Below are positions 1 through 6,006 of a DNA stretch of 6,437 nt, one piece after another. Position numbers and translations under genes: made by a program. The stretch's first letter is position 1. Each line of letters starts with the position of its first letter. The notes below the pieces were generated by a model. It searched no databases. It was not told where the DNA came from and saw only the letters and a list, made by a program, of their open reading frames with translations. The stretch comes from an uncultured Bacteriovoracaceae bacterium (GTDB lineage: Bacteria > Bdellovibrionota > Bacteriovoracia > Bacteriovoracales > Bacteriovoracaceae), in NCBI GenBank assembly GCA_937923325.1, contig CAKZUQ010000032.1, forward strand, positions 1-6,437, given 5' to 3'.

Positions 1-485
1 TCTCTTTTCATTAAATCAACCATTGACTCAGTCAATGAATCTAGGCTCATTGGAGTTAAGATACTATTTTGAATTGCTTTTCTATCAATTTTCGGTTTAA
101 CAAATATATCTTCACCGCGTTTTGGAAGAGTAAATAATTGCTCTCCAATTCTTTGAAACTTTTGCAACTCCTCTAATTTTTCAATCAGTTGAGTTTTAGT
201 TGTAATTTGAATATTTTCATCGCCAGTTAGACGGATTTTTTCTTCTTCACCATCGGCAATAGACTTTGATTTAACAAAAAGCAAGGTTGCGGCCATATAC
301 AGATACTCACCTGCAACATCAAAATTTAAGTCTTGCATCTTCTGAAGATAATCAATGTACTGCTGAGTAATCTTGTTAATATCAAGATCTTTAATACTCA
401 TCTCTTCTCTTTGGATAAGATGAAGTAATAAACCAAGCGGACCATCAAAGTGATCAAGTTTAACCTGAATATTGTGTTCGATCAT
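1..485 (-). CDS. scpA: Segregation and condensation protein A, 5' part (cut by left edge)
   Basis: ScpA is the kleisin subunit of the bacterial SMC-ScpA-ScpB condensin, which bridges SMC heads and helps organise and segregate the chromosome in the cytoplasm. The minus strand reads openly from an ATG at 485 to the window edge, giving about 161 residues with no stop. The N-terminus carries the family hallmark DHFDGPLGLLLHLI (residues 11-24). It is followed by the helical stretch with INKITQQYIDYL (about 36-47) and YLYMAATLLFVKSKSI (about 62-77), matching the usual YLxMAATLLxxKS kleisin motif. The C-terminal winged helix that binds the SMC cap lies outside the window. The sequence before the ATG is purine-rich (AAGAGAG on the minus strand) and could serve as a weak ribosome binding site. 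The gene lies 72 bases downstream of the M50 peptidase gene on the same strand. A peptidase-scpA-scpB order is, from memory, common in related proteobacteria, so scpB is expected next to the left. Confidence 0.93.
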   Translation of the reverse strand, partial: MIEHNIQVKLDHFDGPLGLLLHLIQREEMSIKDLDINKITQQYIDYLQKMQDLNFDVAGEYLYMAATLLFVKSKSIADGEEEKIRLTGDENIQITTKTQLIEKLEELQKFQRIGEQLFTLPKRGEDIFVKPKIDRKAIQNSILTPMSLDSLTESMVDLMKR

Positions 486-502
486 ATGTCTGTCTCTCTT
501 AA

Positions 503-538
503 AGCCGTCTCACTGGCCTCTTTGCCTTTTAACGGGCT
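503..538 (-). other. GC-rich imperfect hairpin between the M50 gene and scpA
   Basis: The 72-base gap between the two minus-strand genes is clearly richer in G+C than its surroundings. On the minus strand AGCCCGT (538-532) can pair with ACGGCT (508-503) if one C bulges out, and GGC/GCC (526-524 with 517-515) can pair inside. The sequence after the outer stem is TTTAAGAG, a poor U-tract, so this is not a convincing terminator. It could act as a partial attenuator or processing site that lowers scpA expression relative to the peptidase, or it could be chance. No tRNA or reading frame was recognised in the gap. Confidence 0.25.
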
Positions 539-557
539 GCGTGTGTGTCTATCTATT

Positions 558-1235
558 TCACCCTAGCAAATACAAAAAGGCCATGGTTAATTTCTGAGCA
601 ATCATTACAGCTGGAGTAAGTACGTGTCCAAGTGTTGAGATTCCCATAAAGCTTAGTGCTATTATTCCTAAAAAAATCATTGGAGTAAATCTAGCTAGAT
701 CCTCATATTTACGCGCTGCTTCACCTTTTAAAAACGAAGCTACCATTTTCGAGCCATCTAATGGCGGAAGAGGAATTAGATTAAATGTTCCAAGTATAAA
801 GTTAATAATAATAGAGTAATTAAGCATTTCTAAAATAATTGCAAAGTAACTAAAGTTTTGAGGAACTTGAGTTGCAACTATTGCATATAATAACGATGAA
901 GCAATTCCTAAGGTAAAGTTCGCTAGTGGTCCAGCAAAACTAACCCAAAAAATTCCCTTTCTATAATCTTTAAAATTTCTTATATCCACAGGAACAGGCT
1001 TGGCCCACCCGAACACCATTCCACCAAGACTTAAACCAATAAGAGGAAAAATAACTGTTCCCATCATATCAATATGAGCAGCAGGATTAAATGTTAACCT
1101 ACCGCTTCTTTCAGCAGTATCGTCACCAAATATTTTTGCCATGTAACCGTGAGCCCACTCGTGAGCAACTATAGCTAGTAAAAATCCTGGTGCAGATTGT
1201 GCTATTACAAATATAAATTTTTGAATATCCATCAT
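558..1235 (-). CDS. Site-2 protease family (M50) membrane zinc metalloprotease
   Basis: This is a compact integral membrane peptidase of the M50/S2P family, which cleaves substrates within or beside the membrane using a bound zinc. Numbering is from the ATG at 1235 (225 aa). The zinc motif HEWAH is at about 25-29 inside the first hydrophobic segment. FNPAAHID follows at about 49-56, then GWAKPVPVD, then FAGPLANF at about 100-107. The second metal-ligand motif NLIPLPPLDG is at about 152-161, with the expected Asp. Four or five further hydrophobic segments fill the rest. No PDZ domain is present, so it belongs to the short Rip-like/YwhC-type branch and not to RseP. An in-frame TTG at 1244 would add three residues. 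I prefer ATG 1235 (or the adjacent ATG at 1232) because TTG has no ribosome site and a possible promoter -10 overlaps it. The substrate cannot be told; it is probably co-transcribed with scpA. Confidence 0.9.
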   Translation of the reverse strand: MMDIQKFIFVIAQSAPGFLLAIVAHEWAHGYMAKIFGDDTAERSGRLTFNPAAHIDMMGTVIFPLIGLSLGGMVFGWAKPVPVDIRNFKDYRKGIFWVSFAGPLANFTLGIASSLLYAIVATQVPQNFSYFAIILEMLNYSIIINFILGTFNLIPLPPLDGSKMVASFLKGEAARKYEDLARFTPMIFLGIIALSFMGISTLGHVLTPAVMIAQKLTMAFLYLLG

Positions 1236-1244
1236 ATGGGGCAA

Positions 1245-1273
1245 TTCATATCAAAATGAGACTAATGTCGCAA
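1245..1273 (-). promoter_or_regulatory. Possible sigma-70-type promoter for the M50 peptidase gene
   Basis: On the minus strand TTGCGA (1273-1268) and TATGAA (1250-1245) are separated by exactly 17 bases. Each matches the consensus hexamer at four of six positions. Transcription would begin near 1238, only a few bases before the ATG at 1235, giving an almost leaderless mRNA. That agrees with the lack of a Shine-Dalgarno. In AT-rich DNA such matches arise by chance, so this is tentative. Confidence 0.3.
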
Positions 1274-1318
1274 TGAATTGTTGATAAAATTGGCCTATAA
1301 ATAAAGCTTTTAAAAAAC

Positions 1319-1347
1319 TTTTCAGCTTAGACTTGATGCTTCATAAT
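1319..1347 (+). promoter_or_regulatory. Possible promoter for the nudB-led operon
   Basis: CATAAT at 1342-1347 lies 17 bases downstream of TTTTCA at 1319-1324. The first matches the -10 consensus at five of six positions and the second matches the -35 at four of six. Start of transcription would be about 1354, directly at the ATG at 1355. This gene also lacks a Shine-Dalgarno, so a leaderless message is possible. The call rests only on hexamer matches in AT-rich sequence. Confidence 0.3.
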
Positions 1348-1354
1348 ATAAGTA

Positions 1355-1780
1355 ATGAAAAAAAGAAAAGTACAATCAATTATTTTTTATTGTGACGCAA
1401 ACCACATAAAACATTTTTTATTGTTAAAAATGAATGAGCGCAGAGGTGGTCACTGGCAAAGTGTTACTGGTGGAGTTGATGAAAATGAATCATTTGCTCA
1501 GGCTGCTATCAGAGAATCAAAAGAAGAGACAAATATATTGGATGAAAATATTTTAAAGCTTCACCCAACACAGTTTGAATTTGAATTCCATGACCAATGG
1601 AAAAACGATGTTATTGAAAAAGTTTTTTTACTTCAGGCTAAAAATAAATTTACAGTAACTCTAGATCCTACTGAGCACTCAGAGTTTAAATGGGTTGAGC
1701 AAAATAATATAAACTCACAAAGTGTCCATTTTGACTCTAACTTTAAAGCTTTAACTTTAGCATTGGATCTCAAATGTTAA
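1355..1780 (+). CDS. nudB: NudB-like Nudix hydrolase (dihydroneopterin triphosphate pyrophosphatase family)
   Basis: This is a 141-residue single-domain Nudix hydrolase. NudB removes pyrophosphate from dihydroneopterin triphosphate in folate synthesis and can also hydrolyse dATP. The Nudix box spans residues 39-61: G39, E45, R53-E54 and E57-E58 are all in place to bind the metal. The final canonical glycine is Asn60; E. coli NudB, as I recall it, also lacks that glycine. Resemblance to NudB goes beyond the box: HWQSVTGGVDENE before it, TEHSEFKWVE at about 106-115 (E. coli has TEHLAYKWLD), and a similar length of about 150 aa. The start at 1355 has no clear Shine-Dalgarno. The stop overlaps the next gene's ATG by 7 bases, so it leads an operon with two envelope proteins, an unusual setting for a folate enzyme. 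A general nucleotide-triphosphate Nudix enzyme is the alternative. Confidence 0.75.
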   Translation: MKKRKVQSIIFYCDANHIKHFLLLKMNERRGGHWQSVTGGVDENESFAQAAIRESKEETNILDENILKLHPTQFEFEFHDQWKNDVIEKVFLLQAKNKFTVTLDPTEHSEFKWVEQNNINSQSVHFDSNFKALTLALDLKC

Positions 1781-2994
1781 AGTTCCTATTCATCATTTCA
1801 GTTTTAACTTCTAATTTATCTTTAGCCGATGATGAACTCCTCGAACAACAACTTATGGGTGAAGTTGAATATTCATCCGACTCAGAGTTAACTGAAACCC
1901 AAATTGAGGCAAAGTATTTAGAACCTTCTGAAGAGGTTAACTTTGATCAAAATCACGAAACAGAATACACCAAAGCTGATATTGGCTCGAAACAGATAAG
2001 TGACTCTGACTTTCCTGAGATTAATTTTGATGAAATCGATAAACTGAGAAAAAAAGATAAAGAACAAGATTTTCAAATCCAAAAAATTATTCATGCTCAA
2101 TCATTTAGAAAGTTTAACTTTGCTGAAAAAGAAGCTTTAAAAATAAAACTTAAACATATAGTCACAAGTGGAACATATTTAGCTAATGTTCGAAGAGGAA
2201 CTCAGTTAGTTCATCTCAGAACAGGAAAAATACATTACACTCAAAAGGACTTAACAGTTAAAGCTTACCGAAAAAGTGATTACGAAGGGTATAAGCTTCT
2301 CATAAATAAAAATGGTTTTTCTACATACAAAGTTAAAGATGCCCAGGTAAATGCCATTACTGAAATTACAAAACTATATGAACCACCTTTAAAGCATACT
2401 CCTGTTATAAAGAAAAAAGTTCAATTTAGAATTAGAGATAATGATTTAAAGTTTAAAACTCACTTTAACTTCCACTTTGGCTTAACTGACCCAAAATTTA
2501 TAAGTGATCTAGGGAATATGGAAAATCATGTTGGCCAAACGGTTAGATATGAAGCTTCAGTTTATGGAGACTTTGATTTTCCTATTGAAACGGGTTTAAC
2601 TATTCAGTGGGAGAATATGTTTGGGCAACTCTCAAGTGGTGGACAATATAATTCTAATGCACTCTCAATTGGTCCAAGCTTTAAATCCACGCGTTTTAAA
2701 ATGGGAAGTGGTTTTTATAAAGTTATCGCTCAAGCTAGACTTGCAGCCTTTTCTAAAATTGCTATTAACTCAACAGCTTATACTGCAAATTTCTCCTCTT
2801 CTCAAACAAGTGTTGTCCTTGGACTAGAAAGAGAATTTAAAACTTTATTTGGAAAAATTTTAATTGGTGGGAATTACCAAAGACAATGGCTTAAACCTTC
2901 ATCAGAAAACTATATAGCACAGGTGTCTACTCACAATAATTATAATGACAGCTATGTATTAACAATAGGACATGGAGCTGACTGGATATGGTAA
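1774..2994 (+). CDS. Secreted protein with acidic linker and predicted C-terminal outer-membrane beta-barrel (unknown function)
   Basis: I do not recognise a named family. The 406-residue product starts with a clear signal peptide (MLKFLFIISVLTSNLSLA, likely cleaved after Ala18). Residues 19-90 are strongly acidic and probably disordered. A charged helical stretch follows (about 90-130), then a small beta-rich domain at about 131-200 (GTYLANVRRGTQLVHLRTGK and a GYKLLINKNGFSTYKV segment). From about 215 to the end the sequence alternates hydrophobic and polar residues with many aromatics and glycines, and it ends in Trp-Ile-Trp, as outer-membrane barrels often end in an aromatic. Export and barrel are inferred from these patterns. 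Its ATG overlaps the nudB stop by 7 bases, with GGA about 8 bases upstream. Its own stop overlaps the next gene in the same way, so the two envelope proteins are probably made together and may form a complex. Confidence 0.8.
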   Translation: MLKFLFIISVLTSNLSLADDELLEQQLMGEVEYSSDSELTETQIEAKYLEPSEEVNFDQNHETEYTKADIGSKQISDSDFPEINFDEIDKLRKKDKEQDFQIQKIIHAQSFRKFNFAEKEALKIKLKHIVTSGTYLANVRRGTQLVHLRTGKIHYTQKDLTVKAYRKSDYEGYKLLINKNGFSTYKVKDAQVNAITEITKLYEPPLKHTPVIKKKVQFRIRDNDLKFKTHFNFHFGLTDPKFISDLGNMENHVGQTVRYEASVYGDFDFPIETGLTIQWENMFGQLSSGGQYNSNALSIGPSFKSTRFKMGSGFYKVIAQARLAAFSKIAINSTAYTANFSSSQTSVVLGLEREFKTLFGKILIGGNYQRQWLKPSSENYIAQVSTHNNYNDSYVLTIGHGADWIW

Positions 2995-4073
2995 ATAATC
3001 TATTAATATTTTGTATGTTATTTATTAGTTTAAATCTTAGTGCTCAAGAGGGAGTTATTACTGTCTTAGAAGCACCTGTTTTTGCAACACCTAATATTAA
3101 ATCCAAAGTTATTCAATATCATAGAAAAGGTCAAAAGGTTTATGTCCATCCAGCAGAGTACTCTAAAGATGAATTTAAAGATTTATTTGAAAGTAACCCC
3201 AAACAAGTAAAAGAGGATAAAGAAAGGTACGAAACTCTATTTAAAGATAAACTGTTTGATAAGGGTAAAACTTATTATCCAACCACTGATAGTAAATTTG
3301 TAAAAACATTAACTCGAAGTGCAAGAGAAGGATATATTTTGAAAGAACATATTTTTCTTTTGTATCACGATAAACGAGAACTAGATCAAAAAGTCATTGA
3401 AAAAGACACTACTGATTACAGAATAGACGAACCCTTACCTAAAAATTATCCAATACTAACCCCTACTGGTTACAGAGGACAAGCTTTCATTTCTCTTGGA
3501 ACTCCAACAACTCAAGCATATCCCTATGCTGAAAGTATAAATGATTCAGGTTACGACTTTAGTAAGGAGTTTACATTTGTATGGTCAAGGCAAGTTAAGT
3601 TTGATGTAACGAGACGATTTTTCTTTGGTAGTATGTTCACCTATCATCATTCTTTTACAACTTATTTGACAGATAACCTAGAGTCTGAAGAAACAGAATC
3701 GAGAATAGGAATTGGTCCTTTTCTCTCTTACGATGTGTGGAAAATTGATAACTATATAGTTAACCTCTATTCATCTTTAATCTTAAATGTATTAAACACA
3801 AAAACTATTAAACAAACCTTTTTGGCCACTAACCAAACAGAAATAAAAGACTATAAGTCGATGTACTTTTCTCCCAAGTTTGGCGCATCATTTATGATAA
3901 AAAATATTCTTTCAAATTTTGATCTGGTTACAGGGGTAAATATTACCCTTAACCTTCCCCATACCTATGAAGCTTCAGATAGTGCTGGAACTGCTAGCTA
4001 TTGGCAAGACAGCTTCTCAGTGGGCTATTTCGCTGAGCAATCATACTTTCTTGGCCTTCAATCTGATTACTAG
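2988..4073 (+). CDS. Secreted protein with SH3-like N-terminal region and predicted C-terminal beta-barrel (unknown function)
   Basis: No named family is recognised. The 361-residue product has a signal peptide (residues 1-19, ending NLSA before QEG). Next comes a segment resembling a bacterial SH3 (SH3b) domain: EGVITVLEAPVFATPNIKSKVI then HRKGQKVYVHP at about 21-55, closing with REGYILKEHIFLL at about 113-125. A charged insertion of about 55 residues interrupts it. A short proline-rich linker (about 148-163) leads to a region of alternating hydrophobic strands, with FTFVWSRQVKFDVTRRFFFGSMF and SRIGIGPFLSYDV among them, ending in a C-terminal Tyr. This fits a small outer-membrane barrel with a periplasmic SH3-like domain, which in other proteins often contacts peptidoglycan. 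It shares the overall plan of the preceding gene without obvious sequence identity, and its ATG lies 7 bases inside that gene. No clear terminator hairpin follows. Confidence 0.8.
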   Translation: MVNNLLIFCMLFISLNLSAQEGVITVLEAPVFATPNIKSKVIQYHRKGQKVYVHPAEYSKDEFKDLFESNPKQVKEDKERYETLFKDKLFDKGKTYYPTTDSKFVKTLTRSAREGYILKEHIFLLYHDKRELDQKVIEKDTTDYRIDEPLPKNYPILTPTGYRGQAFISLGTPTTQAYPYAESINDSGYDFSKEFTFVWSRQVKFDVTRRFFFGSMFTYHHSFTTYLTDNLESEETESRIGIGPFLSYDVWKIDNYIVNLYSSLILNVLNTKTIKQTFLATNQTEIKDYKSMYFSPKFGASFMIKNILSNFDLVTGVNITLNLPHTYEASDSAGTASYWQDSFSVGYFAEQSYFLGLQSDY

Positions 4074-4107
4074 AGTAAATAGGTTTCCAAACGAATTTTA
4101 TGTATAA

Positions 4108-4125
4108 TTTTTTTTCATTTTTTTT
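4108..4125 (+). other. Double T8 tract after the envelope operon
   Basis: Two runs of eight T separated by CA lie 35 bases after the stop of the second envelope gene. I could not find a stable hairpin just before them, so they are not a standard intrinsic terminator, although a T-rich exit may still favour release. They also lie directly upstream of the sigma-28 promoter, where they could act as a bendable or UP-like AT-rich element. Confidence 0.3.
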
Positions 4126-4136
4126 CAAAAATTGTC

Positions 4137-4163
4137 TAAAGTTTTAACTTTAGCCTTCGATAA
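4137..4163 (+). promoter_or_regulatory. Sigma-28 (FliA) type flagellar-class promoter
   Basis: The -35 box TAAAGTTT (4137-4144) is identical to the enterobacterial sigma-28 consensus. After exactly the canonical 11-base spacer comes TTCGATAA (4156-4163), which matches GCCGATAA at six of eight positions, including the core CGATAA. Transcription would start at about 4170, giving a leader of about 50 bases before the ATG at 4221. The -35 box also lies in an 18-base near-palindrome (4136-4153, 8-base arms around TT), so a repressor or activator could overlap it. The element puts the two small downstream genes in the late flagellar/motility regulon by inference. Confidence 0.75.
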
Positions 4164-4175
4164 GTTTAATACACG

Positions 4176-4189
4176 GAAGCAAAAGCTTC
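4176..4189 (+). other. Small hairpin at the 5' end of the predicted sigma-28 transcript
   Basis: GAAGC, a tetraloop of four A and GCTTC form a perfect five-pair hairpin. It begins about six bases after the inferred transcription start and ends 19 bases before the Shine-Dalgarno. A stem at the extreme 5' end commonly protects messages from decay, which would suit an abundant small protein. It is short enough to be chance. Confidence 0.4.
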
Positions 4190-4208
4190 ACTCAATTTGT
4201 TAGATACC

Positions 4209-4214
4209 AGGAGG
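4209..4214 (+). promoter_or_regulatory. Strong Shine-Dalgarno that fixes the start of the 73-aa gene
   Basis: AGGAGG, the full anti-16S match, sits six bases before the ATG at 4221. It settles that ATG as the start over the in-frame TTG at 4197, which would place this ribosome site inside the coding region. It is among the strongest ribosome sites in the window and suggests high expression. Confidence 0.9.
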
Positions 4215-4220
4215 GTAAAA

Positions 4221-4442
4221 ATGACAAACACACCAGCAAACGAAATCACAAAAGAAGTTCTTTTCCAAAAATTAGGTCAAACTTGGTACATCTTCACCGA
4301 AATAAATGAAGAAGTTGTCTATAGCGCTATGCCAGATGGTATGGATCCAAAAACAACTAAGCTTGAGCTTTTTGATGTAATCGAAGATCATATGAAAAAA
4401 GTTGCAACTCACCCAAGATATGCTGCTCCAGAAGCTGCGTAA
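4221..4442 (+). CDS. Small acidic protein, 73 aa, predicted sigma-28 regulon member (unknown function)
   Basis: The product has no signal peptide or membrane segment and should be cytoplasmic. It is not a family I can name. Visible parts are a short polar start (MTNTPANE), a likely beta segment rich in aromatics (LGQTWYIFTEINEEVVYSAMP, about 18-38), a turn with PDGMDPKTT, an amphipathic helix (KLELFDVIEDHMKKVA, about 47-62), and an Ala/Pro-rich tail. This would be one compact alpha/beta domain, possibly a partner-binding protein. The start is set by AGGAGG at 4209-4214. A sigma-28-type promoter 60-84 bases upstream and the flagellin gene downstream in the window point to a role in motility or chemotaxis, by inference. 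The next small gene begins eight bases after the stop, so the two form an operon ending at the terminator at 4660. Confidence 0.88.
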   Translation: MTNTPANEITKEVLFQKLGQTWYIFTEINEEVVYSAMPDGMDPKTTKLELFDVIEDHMKKVATHPRYAAPEAA

Positions 4443-4450
4443 TATAAACT

Positions 4451-4633
4451 ATGAGTGCTGCGAAAAAACTACATCACAGTAAATATAAAGTTGATCAAAA
4501 GTCTTCATCTGAAGATAAACTCATTATTGAGCAATATGTAAAAAAAATCGATGAGGCTCTTAAAAAAGACCCTAATTTACAAAAGAAAGCTGCTTTAATA
4601 ATTGAACAAATGATCAACACTAAAAGTAAGTAA
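4451..4633 (+). CDS. Small basic helical protein, 60 aa (unknown function)
   Basis: This short gene follows the 73-aa gene by eight bases and has no Shine-Dalgarno of its own, so it is probably translated by ribosomes arriving from upstream. The product is lysine-rich (MSAAKKLHHSKYKVDQK at the start) and then appears to be one or two amphipathic helices (EDKLIIEQYVKKIDEALKKD and LQKKAALIIEQMI) with no transmembrane segment or cysteine. The heptad-like spacing of Ile and Leu would allow a small coiled coil or a helix docking onto a partner, plausibly the acidic 73-aa protein. That it is a real gene rests on tight spacing, coding-like composition and the intrinsic terminator 27 bases after its stop. 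Function is unknown. Confidence 0.7.
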   Translation: MSAAKKLHHSKYKVDQKSSSEDKLIIEQYVKKIDEALKKDPNLQKKAALIIEQMINTKSK

Positions 4634-4659
4634 CGCATACCTAAATTGATACATGAGTT

Positions 4660-4687
4660 AAGGGCTTACAGATGTAAGTCCTTTTCT
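4660..4687 (+). terminator. Intrinsic terminator of the small-gene operon
   Basis: A ten-pair stem (AAGGGCTTAC at 4660-4669 with GTAAGTCCTT at 4674-4683, one G-U pair) with the tetraloop AGAT runs into TTCT, so that TTTTCT follows the CC. It lies 27 bases after the stop of the 60-aa gene and before the promoter of the aminotransferase gene, so the latter is a separate unit. Confidence 0.75.
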
Positions 4688-4688
4688 A

Positions 4689-4717
4689 TGGTTAACTCCT
4701 CTATTAACTGATATAAT
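4689..4717 (+). promoter_or_regulatory. Probable sigma-70-type promoter of the aminotransferase gene
   Basis: A perfect TATAAT stands at 4712-4717. A poor -35 (TGGTTA at 4689-4694) lies 17 bases upstream; TTAACT at 4692 is too close. Transcription would start near 4724, giving a leader of about 36 bases with GAGG at 4751-4754, five bases before the ATG. The -10 and its place just after a terminator support the call more than the -35 does. Confidence 0.5.
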
Positions 4718-4759
4718 CATCGCCAATATATAAAATAATAACAAAAAATCGAGGCAATT

Positions 4760-5884
4760 ATGTCAGTAACTCAAGTACCTTTTATTACTTTAAATAGATT
4801 CGAAAATGGATTCAAAGAAAACTTCTTAAATGGAGTGACAGAACTTTTTGATAAAACACAATTTATTGGTGGACCACAAGTTGCCACTCTTGAAGAAACA
4901 CTCGCTTCTAAGTCTGGAGCAAAATATGTTGTTGGTTGTGCAAACGGGACTGATGCAATTCAAATTGCACTAAGAACTGTTGGTGTAGAAAAAAATGATG
5001 TTGTCCTTGTTCCTGATATGACTTTTTGGGCGACTTTTGAAGCTGTTGTAAACGTTGGTGCAAATCCAGCAACAGTTGATGTTAATAGAGAAACATGTCA
5101 CTGGGATATTGAAACTTTTAAAGAAGCAGTAGATAAGTTTAACCCTAAAGCAGCTATTATGGTTCACCTTTATGGTTGGGGTTCTCCTGACACAACAGCA
5201 ATAAGAGAATATGCCAAAGAGAAAAATGTTCTACTAATAGAAGATGGTGCTCAATGCTTTGGAACTAAGGTTGATGGTAATTCAATTCTTGGAACTGCTT
5301 TAATCTCAACTACAAGTTTTTATCCTGCAAAGGTTCTAGGAGCTTCTGGTGATGCTGGAGCTGTTTTTACAAATGATGAAGAGCTTTCTAAAAAAGCTAG
5401 AGTTCTAGTTAACCATGGTAGAACAACTCACTATACACATGGCCTTATAGGATGGAACTCAAGAATTGGTTCTTATGAGTCTTTATTTTTAAATCATTCA
5501 TTAAAGCATATCGATGCAAGACTAGACTCTAGAAGAAAAGCCGTTAACTTTTATAAAGAAAACCTTCAAGGTTTACCTCTTAAAGTTGTAACTTCTGCTT
5601 CTAATGTAGATGAGAATGGTTATTGTGCAGTTGCTATGATTGAGCCTTCTTTACGAGGAGATTTAATAGAATCTCTAAAAGCTGCTAACGTTGGCTTTGG
5701 AACTATTTATCCAGGTGCTATGAGCCTTCAAGAAGCTGCTCCTAAACACCTTCACGGAAAGATTGATAAAGGTAATGCTGATTATATTTCAAAAGCTGTA
5801 CTTAACCTTCCTTGTTTTGCCTATATTACTGATGAAGAATTACAATACGTAGTTGATACAGTAAAAAACCATTTTAATAAATAA
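4760..5884 (+). CDS. DegT/DnrJ/EryC1/StrS-family PLP-dependent sugar aminotransferase (WbpE-like)
   Basis: This family transfers an amino group, usually from glutamate, to the keto group of a nucleotide-linked sugar, making amino sugars for surface polysaccharides or protein glycans. The 374-residue length is normal and all landmarks are present. GGPQVATLEETLA is at about 37-49, followed by CANGTDAIQIAL at 60-71 (cofactor phosphate loop). PDMTFWATFEAV at 85-96 gives the ring-stacking region. EDGAQ at 161-165 supplies the Asp that pairs with the PLP nitrogen. TSFYPAK has the Schiff-base Lys191, followed by GDAGAVFTND. GWNSRIGSYESLFL at 231-244 is the partner-subunit motif. The beginning and the lysine loop most resemble WbpE/VioA-type enzymes acting on UDP- or dTDP-3-keto or 4-keto sugars; I cannot decide the substrate. 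It is not joined to other sugar genes here, but a flagellin lies 293 bases downstream, so a link to flagellin or envelope glycosylation is possible. Confidence 0.9.
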   Translation: MSVTQVPFITLNRFENGFKENFLNGVTELFDKTQFIGGPQVATLEETLASKSGAKYVVGCANGTDAIQIALRTVGVEKNDVVLVPDMTFWATFEAVVNVGANPATVDVNRETCHWDIETFKEAVDKFNPKAAIMVHLYGWGSPDTTAIREYAKEKNVLLIEDGAQCFGTKVDGNSILGTALISTTSFYPAKVLGASGDAGAVFTNDEELSKKARVLVNHGRTTHYTHGLIGWNSRIGSYESLFLNHSLKHIDARLDSRRKAVNFYKENLQGLPLKVVTSASNVDENGYCAVAMIEPSLRGDLIESLKAANVGFGTIYPGAMSLQEAAPKHLHGKIDKGNADYISKAVLNLPCFAYITDEELQYVVDTVKNHFNK

Positions 5885-5904
5885 CAGAAAAAAAAACTCA
5901 TTTA

Positions 5905-5937
5905 AATTGACGGTGGACGACAAAAACACCGTCAATT
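5905..5937 (+). terminator. Perfect 11-bp inverted repeat after the aminotransferase gene, probable terminator
   Basis: AATTGACGGTG (5905-5915) and CACCGTCAATT (5927-5937) are exact reverse complements around an 11-base loop. The repeat is 20 bases past the stop codon at 5882-5884. No T-run follows on the plus strand, where ATCCCG comes next. On the minus strand a tract of nine T lies ten bases beyond the stem. It may therefore terminate in either direction with moderate efficiency, stabilise the 3' end of the message, or be a protein-binding site. Confidence 0.55.
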
Positions 5938-6006
5938 ATCCCGACCAAAAAACTCCAGTAATATCATTAACTTATCGTAATTGTTCTAATAGGCAAATTT
6001 TTCCTA

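Noticed and set aside
1236..1244. TTG start adding three residues to the M50 peptidase
   Set aside because: No ribosome site precedes it, two ATG codons follow at once, and a candidate -10 box overlaps the region.
1918..2100. Open frame of 60 codons on the minus strand
   Set aside because: It lies wholly inside the first envelope-protein gene, its translation is low-complexity Phe/Ile-rich, and it has no ribosome site.
2621..2827. Open frame of 68 codons on the plus strand
   Set aside because: It is an out-of-frame shadow inside the barrel region of the first envelope gene, with no ribosome site and a Leu-rich, unconvincing product.
4197..4220. TTG start adding eight residues to the 73-aa gene
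   Set aside because: The extension would translate through the AGGAGG ribosome site, which stands six bases before the ATG at 4221; that ATG is clearly better.
4970..5167. Open frame of 65 codons on the minus strand
   Set aside because: It is antisense to the well-supported aminotransferase, with cysteine- and asparagine-rich composition typical of a reverse reading.
5975..5984. TACGATAA on the minus strand resembling a sigma-28 -10 box
   Set aside because: The sequence 11 bases upstream on that strand has no resemblance to the -35 box, and it would point into the aminotransferase 3' end.
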